A stretch of DNA of 64,000 nucleotides from the NCBI RefSeq assembly GCF_004000825.1, contig NZ_BILZ01000015.1, positions 1 through 64,000 of the forward strand. Direction: 5' to 3'. Each line of letters begins with the position of its first letter. Within the stretch, counting starts at the first letter, position 1. The stretch comes from Paenibacillus kobensis NBRC 15729. GTDB taxonomy: Bacteria > Bacillota > Bacilli > Paenibacillales > Paenibacillaceae. Below the pieces are notes generated by a model that worked only from the letters and a program-made list of their open reading frames with translations, was not told where the DNA came from and did no database searches. A program made the position numbers and the translations under genes. This document shows positions 42,159 to 51,058 of this stretch, in pieces.

Positions 42159-43103
42159 ATGAGCAAACTCGTGGAATTCAAAGAAGTCGTGAAAAAATAC
42201 GAAGCCGTAACGACAGTCAACTATTTAACGTTGGATATCGAAGAAGGCGAAATTTTCGGATTGCTTGGACCGAACGGAGCAGGCAAGAGCACGACGATCA
42301 GCATGCTGTCAGGACTGGTGGAACTGAGCGGCGGAGATATTCTCGTAGGGGGACGTTCCATAAAGAGAAGCCCGATCGAAGTGAAGCGTCAAATCGGAAT
42401 TGTTCCTCAAGAGCTAGCGTTGTATGAATTGCTTTCGGCCAGAGAGAACGTCACTTTCTTCGGCAAGCTGTACGGGTTGCGCGGGAAACTGCTGCAGGAA
42501 CGGGTCGACGAAGCGCTTCGATTCGTAGGGCTTCTGGATAAGGCGAAAGATAAGCCCTCGACGTTCTCCGGCGGCATGAAGCGGCGGCTCAATATCGCTT
42601 GTGCTATCGTACACCGGCCGAAGCTGATCGTGATGGATGAGCCGACGGTAGGCATCGATCCGCAATCCCGCAACCATATTTTGAACTCGGTCCGTGAGCT
42701 CAACCGGCTAGGCTCGACTGTGATTTATACGAGTCACTATATGGAGGAAGTTGAAGCGATCTGCACGCGTGTAGGGGTAATCGACCGCGGCAAGCTTATC
42801 GCTTGCGGAACGAAGGAACAGTTAATTTTGCAGTCGGGTCAAGAAGATAAGCTTGTGCTCGAACTCGACCGTGATTCGCAAGAGGCGGTAACTGAAATTA
42901 GCAGCCATCCGCGCGTTAACAATGTGAACCGGGTGAAAGACGGCCAACTGGAAATCGGAATCAAAGATTCTCCTACCGTGCTGCAGGACTTGTTGTTCAT
43001 TCTTAATAAGCATAGCGTTTCGGTGCGCAAGCTGACGCGGATTGAACCGGGACTGGAAACGCTGTTCCTGCAATTGACGGGCCGCACTCTGCGGGACGCT
43101 TAA
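42159..43103 (+). CDS. ABC ATPase, LnrL-like
   Basis: ATPase of an ABC-2 exporter, 314 residues: Walker A GPNGAGKST (about 38-46), Q-loop IVPQELALYELLS, signature FSGGMKRRL, Walker B LIVMDEPTVGIDPQ, His in YTSHYMEEVE, and a C-terminal extension of about 90 residues as in drug-resistance ATPases. With the next two permease genes it forms an operon like B. subtilis lnrLMN, which gives resistance to linearmycins and other polyenes; here the two-component genes are divergent rather than upstream in line. Confidence 0.94.
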   Translation: MSKLVEFKEVVKKYEAVTTVNYLTLDIEEGEIFGLLGPNGAGKSTTISMLSGLVELSGGDILVGGRSIKRSPIEVKRQIGIVPQELALYELLSARENVTFFGKLYGLRGKLLQERVDEALRFVGLLDKAKDKPSTFSGGMKRRLNIACAIVHRPKLIVMDEPTVGIDPQSRNHILNSVRELNRLGSTVIYTSHYMEEVEAICTRVGVIDRGKLIACGTKEQLILQSGQEDKLVLELDRDSQEAVTEISSHPRVNNVNRVKDGQLEIGIKDSPTVLQDLLFILNKHSVSVRKLTRIEPGLETLFLQLTGRTLRDA

Positions 43104-43122
43104 CTGAAAAGGGGTGAATGGA

Positions 43123-44301
43123 ATGAATACGTTTTGGACGGCTGCAAAGTATCAAATGCTAACGTTCTTTCGCAGGAAAAATGTGATGCTGCTCATGTTC
43201 GGGCTGCCGCTTCTCATTATATTTCTGCTAGGCAACACATTCGGCGGGCAGATGGAGCCTGCAAAAGTTGCGGTTTATATCGGAGACCAAGGTGCATTGC
43301 ACGATTCGATTAACACATTCTGGCATTCGGATACTATTAAGCCATATGCGGAAGTTCGCGAGGCAAAATCGGCTGAAGTTGTTAATATGCTCGTCGAGAA
43401 AGGGAACGTCGATTTCGGCGTAATCGTACCCGAAAACTTCTCTTCCCTTGCGGAATCGGGGCAATCGGTTCAGTGGGAACTGCTGGAGGGGCATGACGAC
43501 GAACGGAATATTGCAGCGCGCGCTGTGGCGGAGCGATATCTGTCGGAAGCAAACCTGCAGCAGGCCGCAGCCATGACAGGCTTCGGCAGTGTAGAAGCGT
43601 TTGCTCCTCTATCGGAAGAAGGCGGAGATGCTTCGGAAAAGGCTCAAGATTCGGTTGTCGTCGGAACGCTGGGTGCAGGCGCAGATCATTTGTTCGGCTC
43701 GGTGTCGGCCATGCAATATTATGCAGTAGCGAACCTCATTCTGTTTCTCCTCCTCATTGGTATGACCGGGATGGTTGCCTTGCTGACGGAGAAGAAGAAC
43801 AATACGTTGCAGCGGATCTATTCGCAACCGGTTAATTTCAAGCTTGTCGTGTACGGAAAACTTGGCGGAGTAGTTGGTATCGGTCTGCTCCTGTCCGCTT
43901 TCATCGTCCTGTTCACTTCGCAAGTTTATGATGTGGATTGGGGTAACCGGCTTGATCTTGTTGCACTGGTATGTCTGCTGACGATCTTGGCCGGGGTCGG
44001 ATTGACCGTCGTTATCGCCTCGTTCGGGACAACGCCGAAAGCTTTCCAGTCTCTATATCAGGTGATTTCGTTCGTCGCATTGTTCCTTAGCGGCGGTATG
44101 GTGGCGAATCTAAGCGGAACACTTGGCGACATCGGGAAGTTTACTCTTAATTACTGGTCGACGAAAGGGCTGAGAGGCGTGATGAACGGAGCAAGCGGCG
44201 CAGAATTGTGGGAGCCGGTCGGTATTTTGGCGGCAGTTGCCGTCGTGTTGATTACATTAGGTGCGATGCGCCTCTCCAAGGTGGTGAAACAACATGCCTA
44301 G
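43123..44301 (+). CDS. ABC-2 permease, LnrM-like
   Basis: 392 residues from the ATG eight bases after GGGG; a GTG nine bases upstream is the alternative. One helix near 22-42, an outer domain of about 170 residues, then six helices from about 205 to 390. The membrane part carries LLTEKKNNTLQRIYSQPV, the ABC-2 hallmark turn. It starts 19 bases after the ATPase gene and overlaps the second permease gene by eight bases. Confidence 0.93.
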   Translation: MNTFWTAAKYQMLTFFRRKNVMLLMFGLPLLIIFLLGNTFGGQMEPAKVAVYIGDQGALHDSINTFWHSDTIKPYAEVREAKSAEVVNMLVEKGNVDFGVIVPENFSSLAESGQSVQWELLEGHDDERNIAARAVAERYLSEANLQQAAAMTGFGSVEAFAPLSEEGGDASEKAQDSVVVGTLGAGADHLFGSVSAMQYYAVANLILFLLLIGMTGMVALLTEKKNNTLQRIYSQPVNFKLVVYGKLGGVVGIGLLLSAFIVLFTSQVYDVDWGNRLDLVALVCLLTILAGVGLTVVIASFGTTPKAFQSLYQVISFVALFLSGGMVANLSGTLGDIGKFTLNYWSTKGLRGVMNGASGAELWEPVGILAAVAVVLITLGAMRLSKVVKQHA

Positions 44302-45448
44302 TCTCATTATTGCTTCCATGCTAGTCAAAAGAATGTTCGCAAGCCGTCGTGACATTCTGACCAGTCTTATCCTTCCTGCCGTCGTGCTTGCAGTTATCGT
44401 AGGTTTGTTCGCTTCCCAGTTGAATGAGAAAGCTCATATAACGGTATTGAACAGCGATGAAGGCGCCTACGGTCAACAACTGACCTCTATGATCGAGAAA
44501 GAATCAATGTATGAAATTGAAGTCGTATCGAGCGGAACAGAAGAACAGCAGAAACAATGGGTTCAAGAAGGCGATGCGGATGCCGCTATTGTAATCCCGG
44601 CATCCTTCTCGAAGCAGCTTCTCGCCGGCAATAAGCCGCAAATCGTGATGTACCGCATGAATGAGCAGCTGTGGAACGCATCTTTGCAACTGACGCTTCA
44701 AGCTGAAACGGATCGGATGCATCAAGCTGCCGCACTGCTTGCGAACAGCGGCTCGCTGAACGAAGCGAATCTGACGAAGTTGCTGGAGCAGGACCGGAAG
44801 CAATTGATCACCTCCACAGAAGCGGATACGAAGCTCGGCAGCACTATCTCCCAGCCGATGGTTATCGGATTGATGCTGATGTTTGTCCTCTTGCTTGTCA
44901 CGAAGTCCATCTCGCTCGTTATGGAAGACCGGGAGCATCGGACGATGGCCCGGATGTTCACAGCGCCTGTGCGTGCGTTTCAAATCGCGCTCGGCAACTT
45001 CTTGGGCGTATTCCTGGTCGGCACCATTCAATTAGCGATCATGGTTGCTCTGTCATGCTACGTGTTCGGGTATGATCCAGGCTTCGCCCCGATCAATCTG
45101 TTCTTGCTGCTCGAATTCTTCCTGCTCGCGGCTGTCGGACTGACCTCTGCTTTCGCAGGACTCGTACGCAATGGCATGCAGATGGGGCAGATGAGCACGC
45201 TTATCATTACACCGACCTGTATGCTAAGCGGATGCTTCTGGCCGATCTCGATGATGCCGGAATATATGCAAAAACTAGCCAATTTTACTCCGCAGAAATG
45301 GGTGCTTGAAGCGGCGGACCATCTATCCGCTGGAGGAGGCGCGTCTGACATTGCGATTCCGGTCGTCATTCTTGTCCTGTTCGCCCTCGTAATGCTCGCG
45401 TTCGGCGCAGTAGTACTCCGTCCGAGCCGCAAGGCTGTTAGCGGTTAA
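44294..45448 (+). CDS. ABC-2 permease, LnrN-like
   Basis: 384 residues with the same plan as the preceding permease: helix near 17-37, outer domain to about 190, six helices to the end, hallmark MEDREHRTMARMFTAPVRAF near 216-235. The two permeases probably form a heterodimer. Overlap of eight bases implies coupled translation. Confidence 0.93.
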   Translation: MPSLIIASMLVKRMFASRRDILTSLILPAVVLAVIVGLFASQLNEKAHITVLNSDEGAYGQQLTSMIEKESMYEIEVVSSGTEEQQKQWVQEGDADAAIVIPASFSKQLLAGNKPQIVMYRMNEQLWNASLQLTLQAETDRMHQAAALLANSGSLNEANLTKLLEQDRKQLITSTEADTKLGSTISQPMVIGLMLMFVLLLVTKSISLVMEDREHRTMARMFTAPVRAFQIALGNFLGVFLVGTIQLAIMVALSCYVFGYDPGFAPINLFLLLEFFLLAAVGLTSAFAGLVRNGMQMGQMSTLIITPTCMLSGCFWPISMMPEYMQKLANFTPQKWVLEAADHLSAGGGASDIAIPVVILVLFALVMLAFGAVVLRPSRKAVSG

Positions 45449-45466
45449 TTCGAAGGTTGTCCATAC

Positions 45467-45506
45467 GAAGAGGCGCAGCGCCGTTCATCGGCTGCTGCGC
45501 CTCTTC
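45467..45506 (+). terminator. Hairpin after the LnrLMN-like operon
   Basis: CGAAGAGGCGCAGC pairs perfectly with GCTGCGCCTCTTCG. There is no T-run, so it may stabilise the 3' end or end transcription weakly. Confidence 0.55.
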
Positions 45507-45827
45507 GCACCTATGGAATGAAAGCGCATAACCATGCGCTGCGACGCGGACGCGCAGAGCAAGAACTTTTTTTGCGGAACATGGATATTGAGCAGGGTAT
45601 GGTGAATAGGATGACAATACCCCTCTTATTCAACAAGAACACATCGCAGCCGGCGCAGGAGGTCGATTTGTCTAACGGCCGGGACAAATCGGGCGCTCCA
45701 GCGTTCAAAAATAGTCAATAATCCAAGTTGCCAGAACATACGATGAAGTATAAACTAGATACAAGAAGTAATTGTCAGAACATTTCGATAACTGAACAAT
45801 TACTGCCGAAGCAAGGGAGGGATTGCC
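45507..45827. other. Intergenic region with an inverted repeat before the next gene
   Basis: A 67-codon frame (45518-45721) has no ribosome site and is not accepted. AGTAATTGTCAG (45767-45778) pairs with CTGAACAATTACT (45792-45804) with one bulge, ending ten bases before the ribosome site of the next gene. CAGAACATACGATGA and CAGAACATTTCGATAA (from 45732 and 45776) form a direct repeat. Confidence 0.45.
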
Positions 45828-46424
45828 GTGAATAAGAGCCACGAAGTTGAATATTGCAATTTGGAGCTGCGATTCGACCGCCGGCAAATCCAGAATCTCA
45901 TTCGGGATCTTATCCAGGAAGGTTACTCATTGTATTGGAGCGAGACGGAATACCAATTTTTGATTTCGATCCGGACCGGACGCAAGCTCGTTAAGCTCCG
46001 GTTCCAGCGCATCAAGCAGCGTTACAAAATCGTCGGGGACTATCTGATCAAAGACGAAAAGTTGTCGGAGTTAATTGAAAAGTTGATTAACGACACTCGG
46101 GGACACGCAGTCGTCAAACGGATCAAAGATCGTCAAATCGTTATTGAGAACATTATGTTCGGTGAAATTATACGTTTAGTGGAGGTGTCCGGCATGGAAC
46201 ATCGGATTATTTATCAAAAAAAACCGTTCGTTACGATCGAAGAGATGATTCAGGCGTTCCAGTCGAAAAGGGCGGAGGAACGTGCAGCCGTCCTGCGCTA
46301 CGAGCTCGATTACGAGCTGTCGGTACTATACGAAGCGTTGTCGAACCATGATGAGGAGACGATTCAGGCATCGAAGGAAAGACTCGTCGGATTAAGATCT
46401 GAAATGCTGCAGCTGGAGCTATAA
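45828..46424 (+). CDS. Unrecognised protein, 198 residues
   Basis: Starts with GTG after GGGAGGGATTGCC. The N-terminal half is mixed alpha/beta and basic (LELRFDRRQIQNLIRDLIQ ... TGRKLVKLRFQRIKQRYK), followed by KLSELIEKLINDTRGHAVVKR, and the last 60 residues are a charged helix likely to form a coiled coil (KRAEERAAVLRYELDYEL). No signal peptide or membrane helix. I cannot name a family. Single gene preceded by a 5' inverted repeat and followed by a hairpin. Confidence 0.75.
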   Translation: MNKSHEVEYCNLELRFDRRQIQNLIRDLIQEGYSLYWSETEYQFLISIRTGRKLVKLRFQRIKQRYKIVGDYLIKDEKLSELIEKLINDTRGHAVVKRIKDRQIVIENIMFGEIIRLVEVSGMEHRIIYQKKPFVTIEEMIQAFQSKRAEERAAVLRYELDYELSVLYEALSNHDEETIQASKERLVGLRSEMLQLEL

Positions 46425-46482
46425 CCGGATTTAAAAAAGCCTGTACAAGGTGCATAGACAATGCGAATACAAGGACAGCATG

Positions 46483-46521
46483 AAGCGGGATTGGAACCTC
46501 ACGCGAGGACCAATCCCGCTT
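46483..46521 (+). terminator. Hairpin after the 198-residue protein gene
   Basis: AAGCGGGATTGG pairs perfectly with CCAATCCCGCTT over a 15-base loop; only AGTC follows, so it is a weak or factor-aided terminator. Confidence 0.5.
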
Positions 46522-46603
46522 AGTCATGTATAAGATATAACGTTTGCTTAATAGTATGATTAGAAAATGTAATGGTATGCGGCGATTTTTTCCTTGTCGA
46601 TAG

Positions 46604-46632
46604 TTTTCATTAGAGGACAAAACGAGTACAAT
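46604..46632 (+). promoter_or_regulatory. Possible sigma-A promoter of gnd
   Basis: TTTTCA and TACAAT are separated by 17 bases, 50 bases before the start codon. Confidence 0.4.
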
Positions 46633-46681
46633 AAGAGGTATTGCGAACCATACTATGAGAGAAAAGGGATGGAAGAAACAG

Positions 46682-48094
46682 ATGTCTAAACAACAAATTG
46701 GCGTAATTGGCCTTGCCGTCATGGGCAAAAACTTGGCCCTTAACATTGAGAGCAGAGGCTTTACGGTATCGGTTTACAACCGTTCCCGTGAGAAAACGGA
46801 CGATCTGATGCAAGAAGCAGCCGGCAAGAATCTTGTGCCGACGTATTCGATCGAAGAGTTCGTTGCATCGCTTGAAGTTCCGCGCAAAATCCTGATCATG
46901 GTACAAGCTGGTGCGGGTACTGACGCAACGATCGACTCGCTCGTTCCGCATCTGTCGGAAGGCGACATTATCATCGACGGCGGCAACGCATATTTCCCTG
47001 ACACACAACGCCGCAGCAAAGACCTCGAAGCTAAAGGCTTCCGCTTCATCGGTACAGGCGTATCCGGCGGCGAAGAAGGCGCGCTTAAAGGCCCGTCCAT
47101 CATGCCAGGCGGACAAGAGTCGGCATACAAGCTTGTTGAGCCGATCCTGACGGCTATCTCGGCTAAAGTCGGCGGCGACGCTTGCTGCACATACATCGGT
47201 CCAGACGGTGCCGGCCACTATGTGAAGATGGTACATAACGGCATCGAGTACGGCGACATGCAGTTGATCTGCGAAGCGTACAACCTGCTCCAAACGGTGC
47301 TCGGTCTGGATGCGAAAGAACTTCATGAGATTTTCACGGAATGGAATAAAGGGGAATTGGACAGCTACCTCATCGAGATCACGGCTGACATCTTCTCGAA
47401 ATATGACCCTGAGACGGGCAAACCGATGGTTGACGTCATTCTCGACTCGGCAGGCCAGAAGGGTACGGGCAAATGGACGAGCCAAAGCTCGCTCGACCTC
47501 GGAGTTCCGCTGTCGATTATTACGGAATCGGTATTCGCACGCTTCTTGTCGGCAATGAAAGAAGAGCGCGTTTCGGCAAGCAAGCTGCTCAAAGGGCCTA
47601 AGCCTGCTCCGTTCCAAGGCGATAAAGCGGCATTCATCGAGTCCGTTCGCAAAGCGCTGTTCGCGAGCAAAATTTGCTCCTACGCACAAGGCTTCGCGCA
47701 AATGCGCGCAGCATCGGACGAGTACGACTGGAACCTCCGTTACGGCGATATCGCGATGATTTTCCGCGGCGGCTGCATTATCCGTGCACGCTTCCTGCAA
47801 AACATCAAAGACGCATATGACCGCAACCCAGCGCTCAGCAACTTGCTGCTCGATCCGTATTTCCAAGAAATCGTCGAGTCGTATCAAGGCGCATGGCGCG
47901 AAGTTGTGGGAACGGCAGTTGCACAAGGCATTCCAGTGCCTTCGTTCGCAAGCGCGATCGCATACTTCGACAGCTACCGTACGGAGCGTCTTCCTGCGAA
48001 CCTGCTGCAAGCACAGCGCGACTACTTCGGCGCTCACACGTTCAAGCGTGTGGACAAAGAAGGTTCGTTCCACCACAACTGGATGGGCAACTAA
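46682..48094 (+). CDS. gnd: 6-phosphogluconate dehydrogenase, decarboxylating
   Basis: Oxidises 6-phosphogluconate to ribulose 5-phosphate with NADP+, in the pentose phosphate pathway. 470 residues, the usual long form (GndA type). NADP-binding [13 protein letters not shown] at 7-19, [15 protein letters not shown] near 100, the substrate-binding [11 protein letters not shown], catalytic Lys in [19 protein letters not shown] near 183, and the C-terminal RRDYFG-type tail as [11 protein letters not shown]. The ATG after GGAAGAAACAG is chosen; a frame nine codons longer is open. Single gene. Confidence 0.97.
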   Translation: MSKQQIGVIGLAVMGKNLALNIESRGFTVSVYNRSREKTDDLMQEAAGKNLVPTYSIEEFVASLEVPRKILIMVQAGAGTDATIDSLVPHLSEGDIIIDGGNAYFPDTQRRSKDLEAKGFRFIGTGVSGGEEGALKGPSIMPGGQESAYKLVEPILTAISAKVGGDACCTYIGPDGAGHYVKMVHNGIEYGDMQLICEAYNLLQTVLGLDAKELHEIFTEWNKGELDSYLIEITADIFSKYDPETGKPMVDVILDSAGQKGTGKWTSQSSLDLGVPLSIITESVFARFLSAMKEERVSASKLLKGPKPAPFQGDKAAFIESVRKALFASKICSYAQGFAQMRAASDEYDWNLRYGDIAMIFRGGCIIRARFLQNIKDAYDRNPALSNLLLDPYFQEIVESYQGAWREVVGTAVAQGIPVPSFASAIAYFDSYRTERLPANLLQAQRDYFGAHTFKRVDKEGSFHHNWMGN

Positions 48095-48103
48095 TCGCTT
48101 AAG

Positions 48104-48144
48104 CGGATAGGGTTGTCCCCTGTTACAGGGAGACGACCCCATCC
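48104..48144. terminator. Hairpin between gnd and the convergent small gene
   Basis: GGATAGGGTTGTC faces GACGACCCCATCC with inner CCTGT/ACAGG pairing; it overlaps the last codons of the leftward gene and lacks a T-run. Confidence 0.5.
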
Positions 48145-48425
48145 ACCGCATCTTTGAGCCATCGGCGCAGACGGTCGACCTCATGGTCTCCGTGCTTGCG
48201 CTGGATAAGACTCATCGATGCTTCAGCGAACGAATGAAACATTTTGAGCAAATGTGGCTGCGACAGATCCAGCAATTTCGGATCTTCGTCAGCCACTTTC
48301 TTTTTAATATATTCGAGTATCCAGATGACATCTTCCCGGCAGAGCGGGTAGCTGTTGTCGAGCAACCGGTTGACTCGTACAGCTGCGAGGCTGCTCGGCA
48401 AATTCGTGGAATGGTTGCTGTGCAT
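48123..48425 (-). CDS. Small hypothetical protein, 100 residues
   Basis: AAAGGAG lies eleven bases before the ATG. An all-helical, soluble protein: EDVIWILEYIKKKVADEDPK, LSQPHLLKMFHSFAEASMSLI, EVDRLRRWLKDAVDG. I do not recognise the family. It is divergent from aroK. Confidence 0.72.
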   Translation of the reverse strand: MHSNHSTNLPSSLAAVRVNRLLDNSYPLCREDVIWILEYIKKKVADEDPKLLDLSQPHLLKMFHSFAEASMSLIQRKHGDHEVDRLRRWLKDAVDGVVSL

Positions 48426-48546
48426 GATGATTCAGCTCCTTTCATGATTAGGCATTACTATCATCCTTACGGCAAAAGAAAGATTTTTATACCCGGCTGT
48501 ACATAAAAAATGGTATGATAAGGCGGTATGCAAAAGGAGGATTCTT

Positions 48547-49119
48547 ATGATTGAGCAACCAAATCCTCGTACGGATGCTGCGAAATCGGGTGCGGCGGGC
48601 AAGATTGTGCTGGTCGGATTTATGGGCACCGGCAAATCGACCGTGTCGAAGCTGCTGGCTGAACAACTGGGCTGGCGCAGAATCGATTCGGACGAGGAGA
48701 TCGTCCATCGTTCCGGCAAGACGATACCTGAGCTGTTCGAACATGGCGGAGAGCAGCATTTCCGCGACATGGAGACGGATACGATTCGTGCTCTAATGGC
48801 ATTGGACGAGCCGGCCGTTATCGCTACCGGAGGCGGCGCCGTACTTCGCGAGGGCAATCGTGCTATCATGCTGGAGCACGCATTCGTCGTTGCTCTGAAA
48901 GCGGATGAAGAGCATATCATTTCTCGCGTAGGGAACGATTCCAGCAGACCGCTTCTGCAAGGAGATGCTGCGGCGAACGTACGCCGTCTGCTCGAAGAAC
49001 GCAGAACGGTATATGATTTCGCGACATGTATCGTCGATACGACCGGGCTGTCGCCTGAGGCGGTATGCGCTTCAATTATGCAGCAATGGAATGTAATTCA
49101 TACCTCACCATTACAATAA
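48547..49119 (+). CDS. aroK: Shikimate kinase
   Basis: Phosphorylates shikimate with ATP in aromatic amino acid synthesis. 190 residues with a short N-terminal extension. Walker A GFMGTGKST (about 25-33), shikimate-binding DSDEEI, FRDMET, and ATGGGAVLREGNR, then the adenine-binding RPLL segment. AAAAGGAGG precedes the ATG. It lies 16 bases before aroA, which acts on its product, so the two form an operon. Confidence 0.95.
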   Translation: MIEQPNPRTDAAKSGAAGKIVLVGFMGTGKSTVSKLLAEQLGWRRIDSDEEIVHRSGKTIPELFEHGGEQHFRDMETDTIRALMALDEPAVIATGGGAVLREGNRAIMLEHAFVVALKADEEHIISRVGNDSSRPLLQGDAAANVRRLLEERRTVYDFATCIVDTTGLSPEAVCASIMQQWNVIHTSPLQ

Positions 49120-49135
49120 AGGAGATTCAACGAAT

Positions 49136-50428
49136 ATGGATGTTATTGTAACGCCTACACCGAAACTGCAAGGCGATCTTCAAGCGCTTTCTTCCAAAAA
49201 CTATACGACTCGTTACCTGTTGGTCGCAGCTCTGGCGGAAGGAACGAGCACTGTTTATTATCCGGCCCACAGCGAGGACAGCGATGCGATGCGCCGCTGC
49301 ATTCGCGACCTTGGCGCTACGATCGAAGAAGACGACGAGAAGATCGTTATCACGGGCTTCGGCAACCATCCGAGCAACGTAAAGCAATTGGACGTCGGCA
49401 ATGCAGGCGCCGTACTTCGTTTCCTGATGGCAATTGCTTCGCTGAGCCCGGAAGTGACGTTCATTAACCGCTATCCAGATTCGCTTGGCAAGCGTCCGCA
49501 TGACGACTTGATCGATTCGCTCCAGCAGCTTGGCGCTACGATTGAGCACCGCGAAGGGAAGCTGCCGATTACGATTCGCGGCGGCAACTTGAAGGGCGGT
49601 AAAATTACGGTATCCGGCAACATCAGCTCGCAGTTTCTTAGCGCGCTTCTGTTCTTGACGCCATTGCTTGAAGAAGACAGCGAGATCGAAGTGCTGCACG
49701 ATCTGAAGTCGAAGATCGTCATCGGCCAGACGCTCGAAGTTATTGAGCAGGCAGGCGTTGTTATCCATGCCAGCGAGGATCTGATGCACTACCGTATTCC
49801 AGGCCGCCAGAAGTATGAGGCGAAGACGTACCGCGTGCAAGGCGACTACCCGGGCTCGGCTGCCGTACTTGCAGCTGCGGCAGTAACGGAATCGGATGTG
49901 ACGCTGCGCGGATTGTCCGAGACGAGCAAGCAAGGCGAGCGCGCGATCGTCGACGTGCTGCGCATGATGAATGTGCCTCTGACGCATGAGGACTCTGTCA
50001 TCCGCATACAAGGCAACAAGCAACTGAAAGCTGTCGAGTTCGACGGCGACGCGGCGACGGATGCGGTGCTCGCCATGGTGGCAGCAGCTGTGTTCGCAGA
50101 AGGCACATCCCGTTTCTATAATGTAGAGAACTTGCGTTATAAGGAATGCGACCGCATCACGGACTATTTGAATGAACTCCGGAAAGCCGGCGCCAAAGTG
50201 GAAGAGCGTCAAGCTGAAATTATCGTCCACGGACGTCCGGAAGGCGTAGAGGGTGGTGTCGAGATCGATGCGCATTATGATCACCGCGTTATTATGGCGC
50301 TTACGATCGTCGGTCTGCGCTCCAAGCAGCCGATCCGGATTCGCGATGCGCACCATGTCGCAAAGTCGTACCCAATCTATTTCGACCATCTGAAGGCGCT
50401 TGGCGCGCAAGTGGAATGGGTCGAGTAG
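49136..50428 (+). CDS. aroA: EPSP synthase (3-phosphoshikimate 1-carboxyvinyltransferase), divergent
   Basis: Joins PEP to shikimate 3-phosphate. 430 residues. Two-domain inside-out barrel pattern is kept: ISSQFLSALLFLTP, QGDYPGSAAVLAAAAV, LRYKECDRI, DHRVIMALTI and AKSYPIYF. Key residues are mostly present (Lys21, Arg26, the KE of YKECDR, Lys of AKSYP). Two sites differ from most relatives: the early S-K-S reads SSKNYTTR, and the PEP/glyphosate loop L-D-V-G-N-[SA]-G-T reads DVGNAGAVLRFL (Ala92, Phe96). It could be a housekeeping AroA or a paralogue; context with aroK favours the first. Confidence 0.9.
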   Translation: MDVIVTPTPKLQGDLQALSSKNYTTRYLLVAALAEGTSTVYYPAHSEDSDAMRRCIRDLGATIEEDDEKIVITGFGNHPSNVKQLDVGNAGAVLRFLMAIASLSPEVTFINRYPDSLGKRPHDDLIDSLQQLGATIEHREGKLPITIRGGNLKGGKITVSGNISSQFLSALLFLTPLLEEDSEIEVLHDLKSKIVIGQTLEVIEQAGVVIHASEDLMHYRIPGRQKYEAKTYRVQGDYPGSAAVLAAAAVTESDVTLRGLSETSKQGERAIVDVLRMMNVPLTHEDSVIRIQGNKQLKAVEFDGDAATDAVLAMVAAAVFAEGTSRFYNVENLRYKECDRITDYLNELRKAGAKVEERQAEIIVHGRPEGVEGGVEIDAHYDHRVIMALTIVGLRSKQPIRIRDAHHVAKSYPIYFDHLKALGAQVEWVE

Positions 50429-50484
50429 AAGCAGCGGGAGTATAAAAGACCGCATGTTCGGAAGAACCTAAACAAATCCCATTT

Positions 50485-50503
50485 GGACGGCGCTTAGCCG
50501 TCC
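50485..50503 (+). terminator. Short hairpin after aroA
   Basis: GGACGGC pairs with GCCGTCC over five bases; TTCGGGCATTTT follows. Possible weak terminator. Confidence 0.4.
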
Positions 50504-50536
50504 TTCGGGCATTTTATGGTCAGGGAGGCATCTGCC

Positions 50537-50971
50537 GTGGCATATACGCATCCATCCAGAGATCAGCTCCGCGAGCTGCTGGAGCGCTCGAATACGATTG
50601 CAGTGGTTGGCTTATCCGATAAGCCGGATCGTACGTCTTATATGGTATCCGAAGCGATGCAAGCGAAAGGTTACCGCATTATTCCTGTCAATCCGAACGC
50701 GGAAACGATATTAGGCGAGAAAAGCTATGCGTCGCTTCGCGACATACCGGAACCGGTCGATATCGTGAATGTATTCCGTAGGAGTGAGCACACGCCTCCT
50801 GTCGCGGAGGAAGCCGTAGCGATTGGCGCCAAGGCGCTGTGGCTGCAGCTTGGCATAGCGAATGAAGAGGCGGCCGAGATCGCTGAGCAAGGCGGTTTGT
50901 TCGTCGTCATGGACCGTTGTATTAAGGTCGAGGATTCGATTTTGCTGCCAGGCGGAAAAGCCAAAAGTTGA
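50537..50971 (+). CDS. CoA-binding domain protein (YccU-like)
   Basis: A single Rossmann-type CoA-binding domain, 144 residues, cytoplasmic. The start is the GTG after GGGAGGCATCTGCC; an ATG seven codons upstream lacks a ribosome site. Family segments: NTIAVVGLSDKPDRTSY, GYRIIPVNPNAETILGEK, VDIVNVFRRSEHTP, ALWLQLGI and VVMDRCIKVE. The role of the family is not known in detail. Single gene downstream of the aro pair. Confidence 0.92.
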   Translation: MAYTHPSRDQLRELLERSNTIAVVGLSDKPDRTSYMVSEAMQAKGYRIIPVNPNAETILGEKSYASLRDIPEPVDIVNVFRRSEHTPPVAEEAVAIGAKALWLQLGIANEEAAEIAEQGGLFVVMDRCIKVEDSILLPGGKAKS

Positions 50972-51058
50972 GGGGATAAAATAAGAGGTCGTCTCCCACA
51001 ATAAGAGAGGTTTCCGATCGGAAACTAAAACTTACCCGCAATGGAGGACGACTACGAA

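Noticed and set aside
45467-45506. Perfect 14-base hairpin as a mobile-element end
   Set aside because: Placed 19 bases after an operon stop with no partner repeat; a 3'-end hairpin is simpler.
45518-45721. 67-residue frame after the LnrLMN-like operon
   Set aside because: No ribosome site, and an equal open frame exists on the opposite strand; probably non-coding.
46610-48184. Long open frame of 524 codons on the minus strand opposite gnd
   Set aside because: It mirrors a certain gene; the protein has no family pattern, is rich in Arg/Cys/His, and has no ribosome site. The codon use of gnd leaves the opposite strand open.
49127-50455. Open frame of 442 codons opposite aroA
   Set aside because: Same reason: antisense shadow of a gene with clear family motifs.
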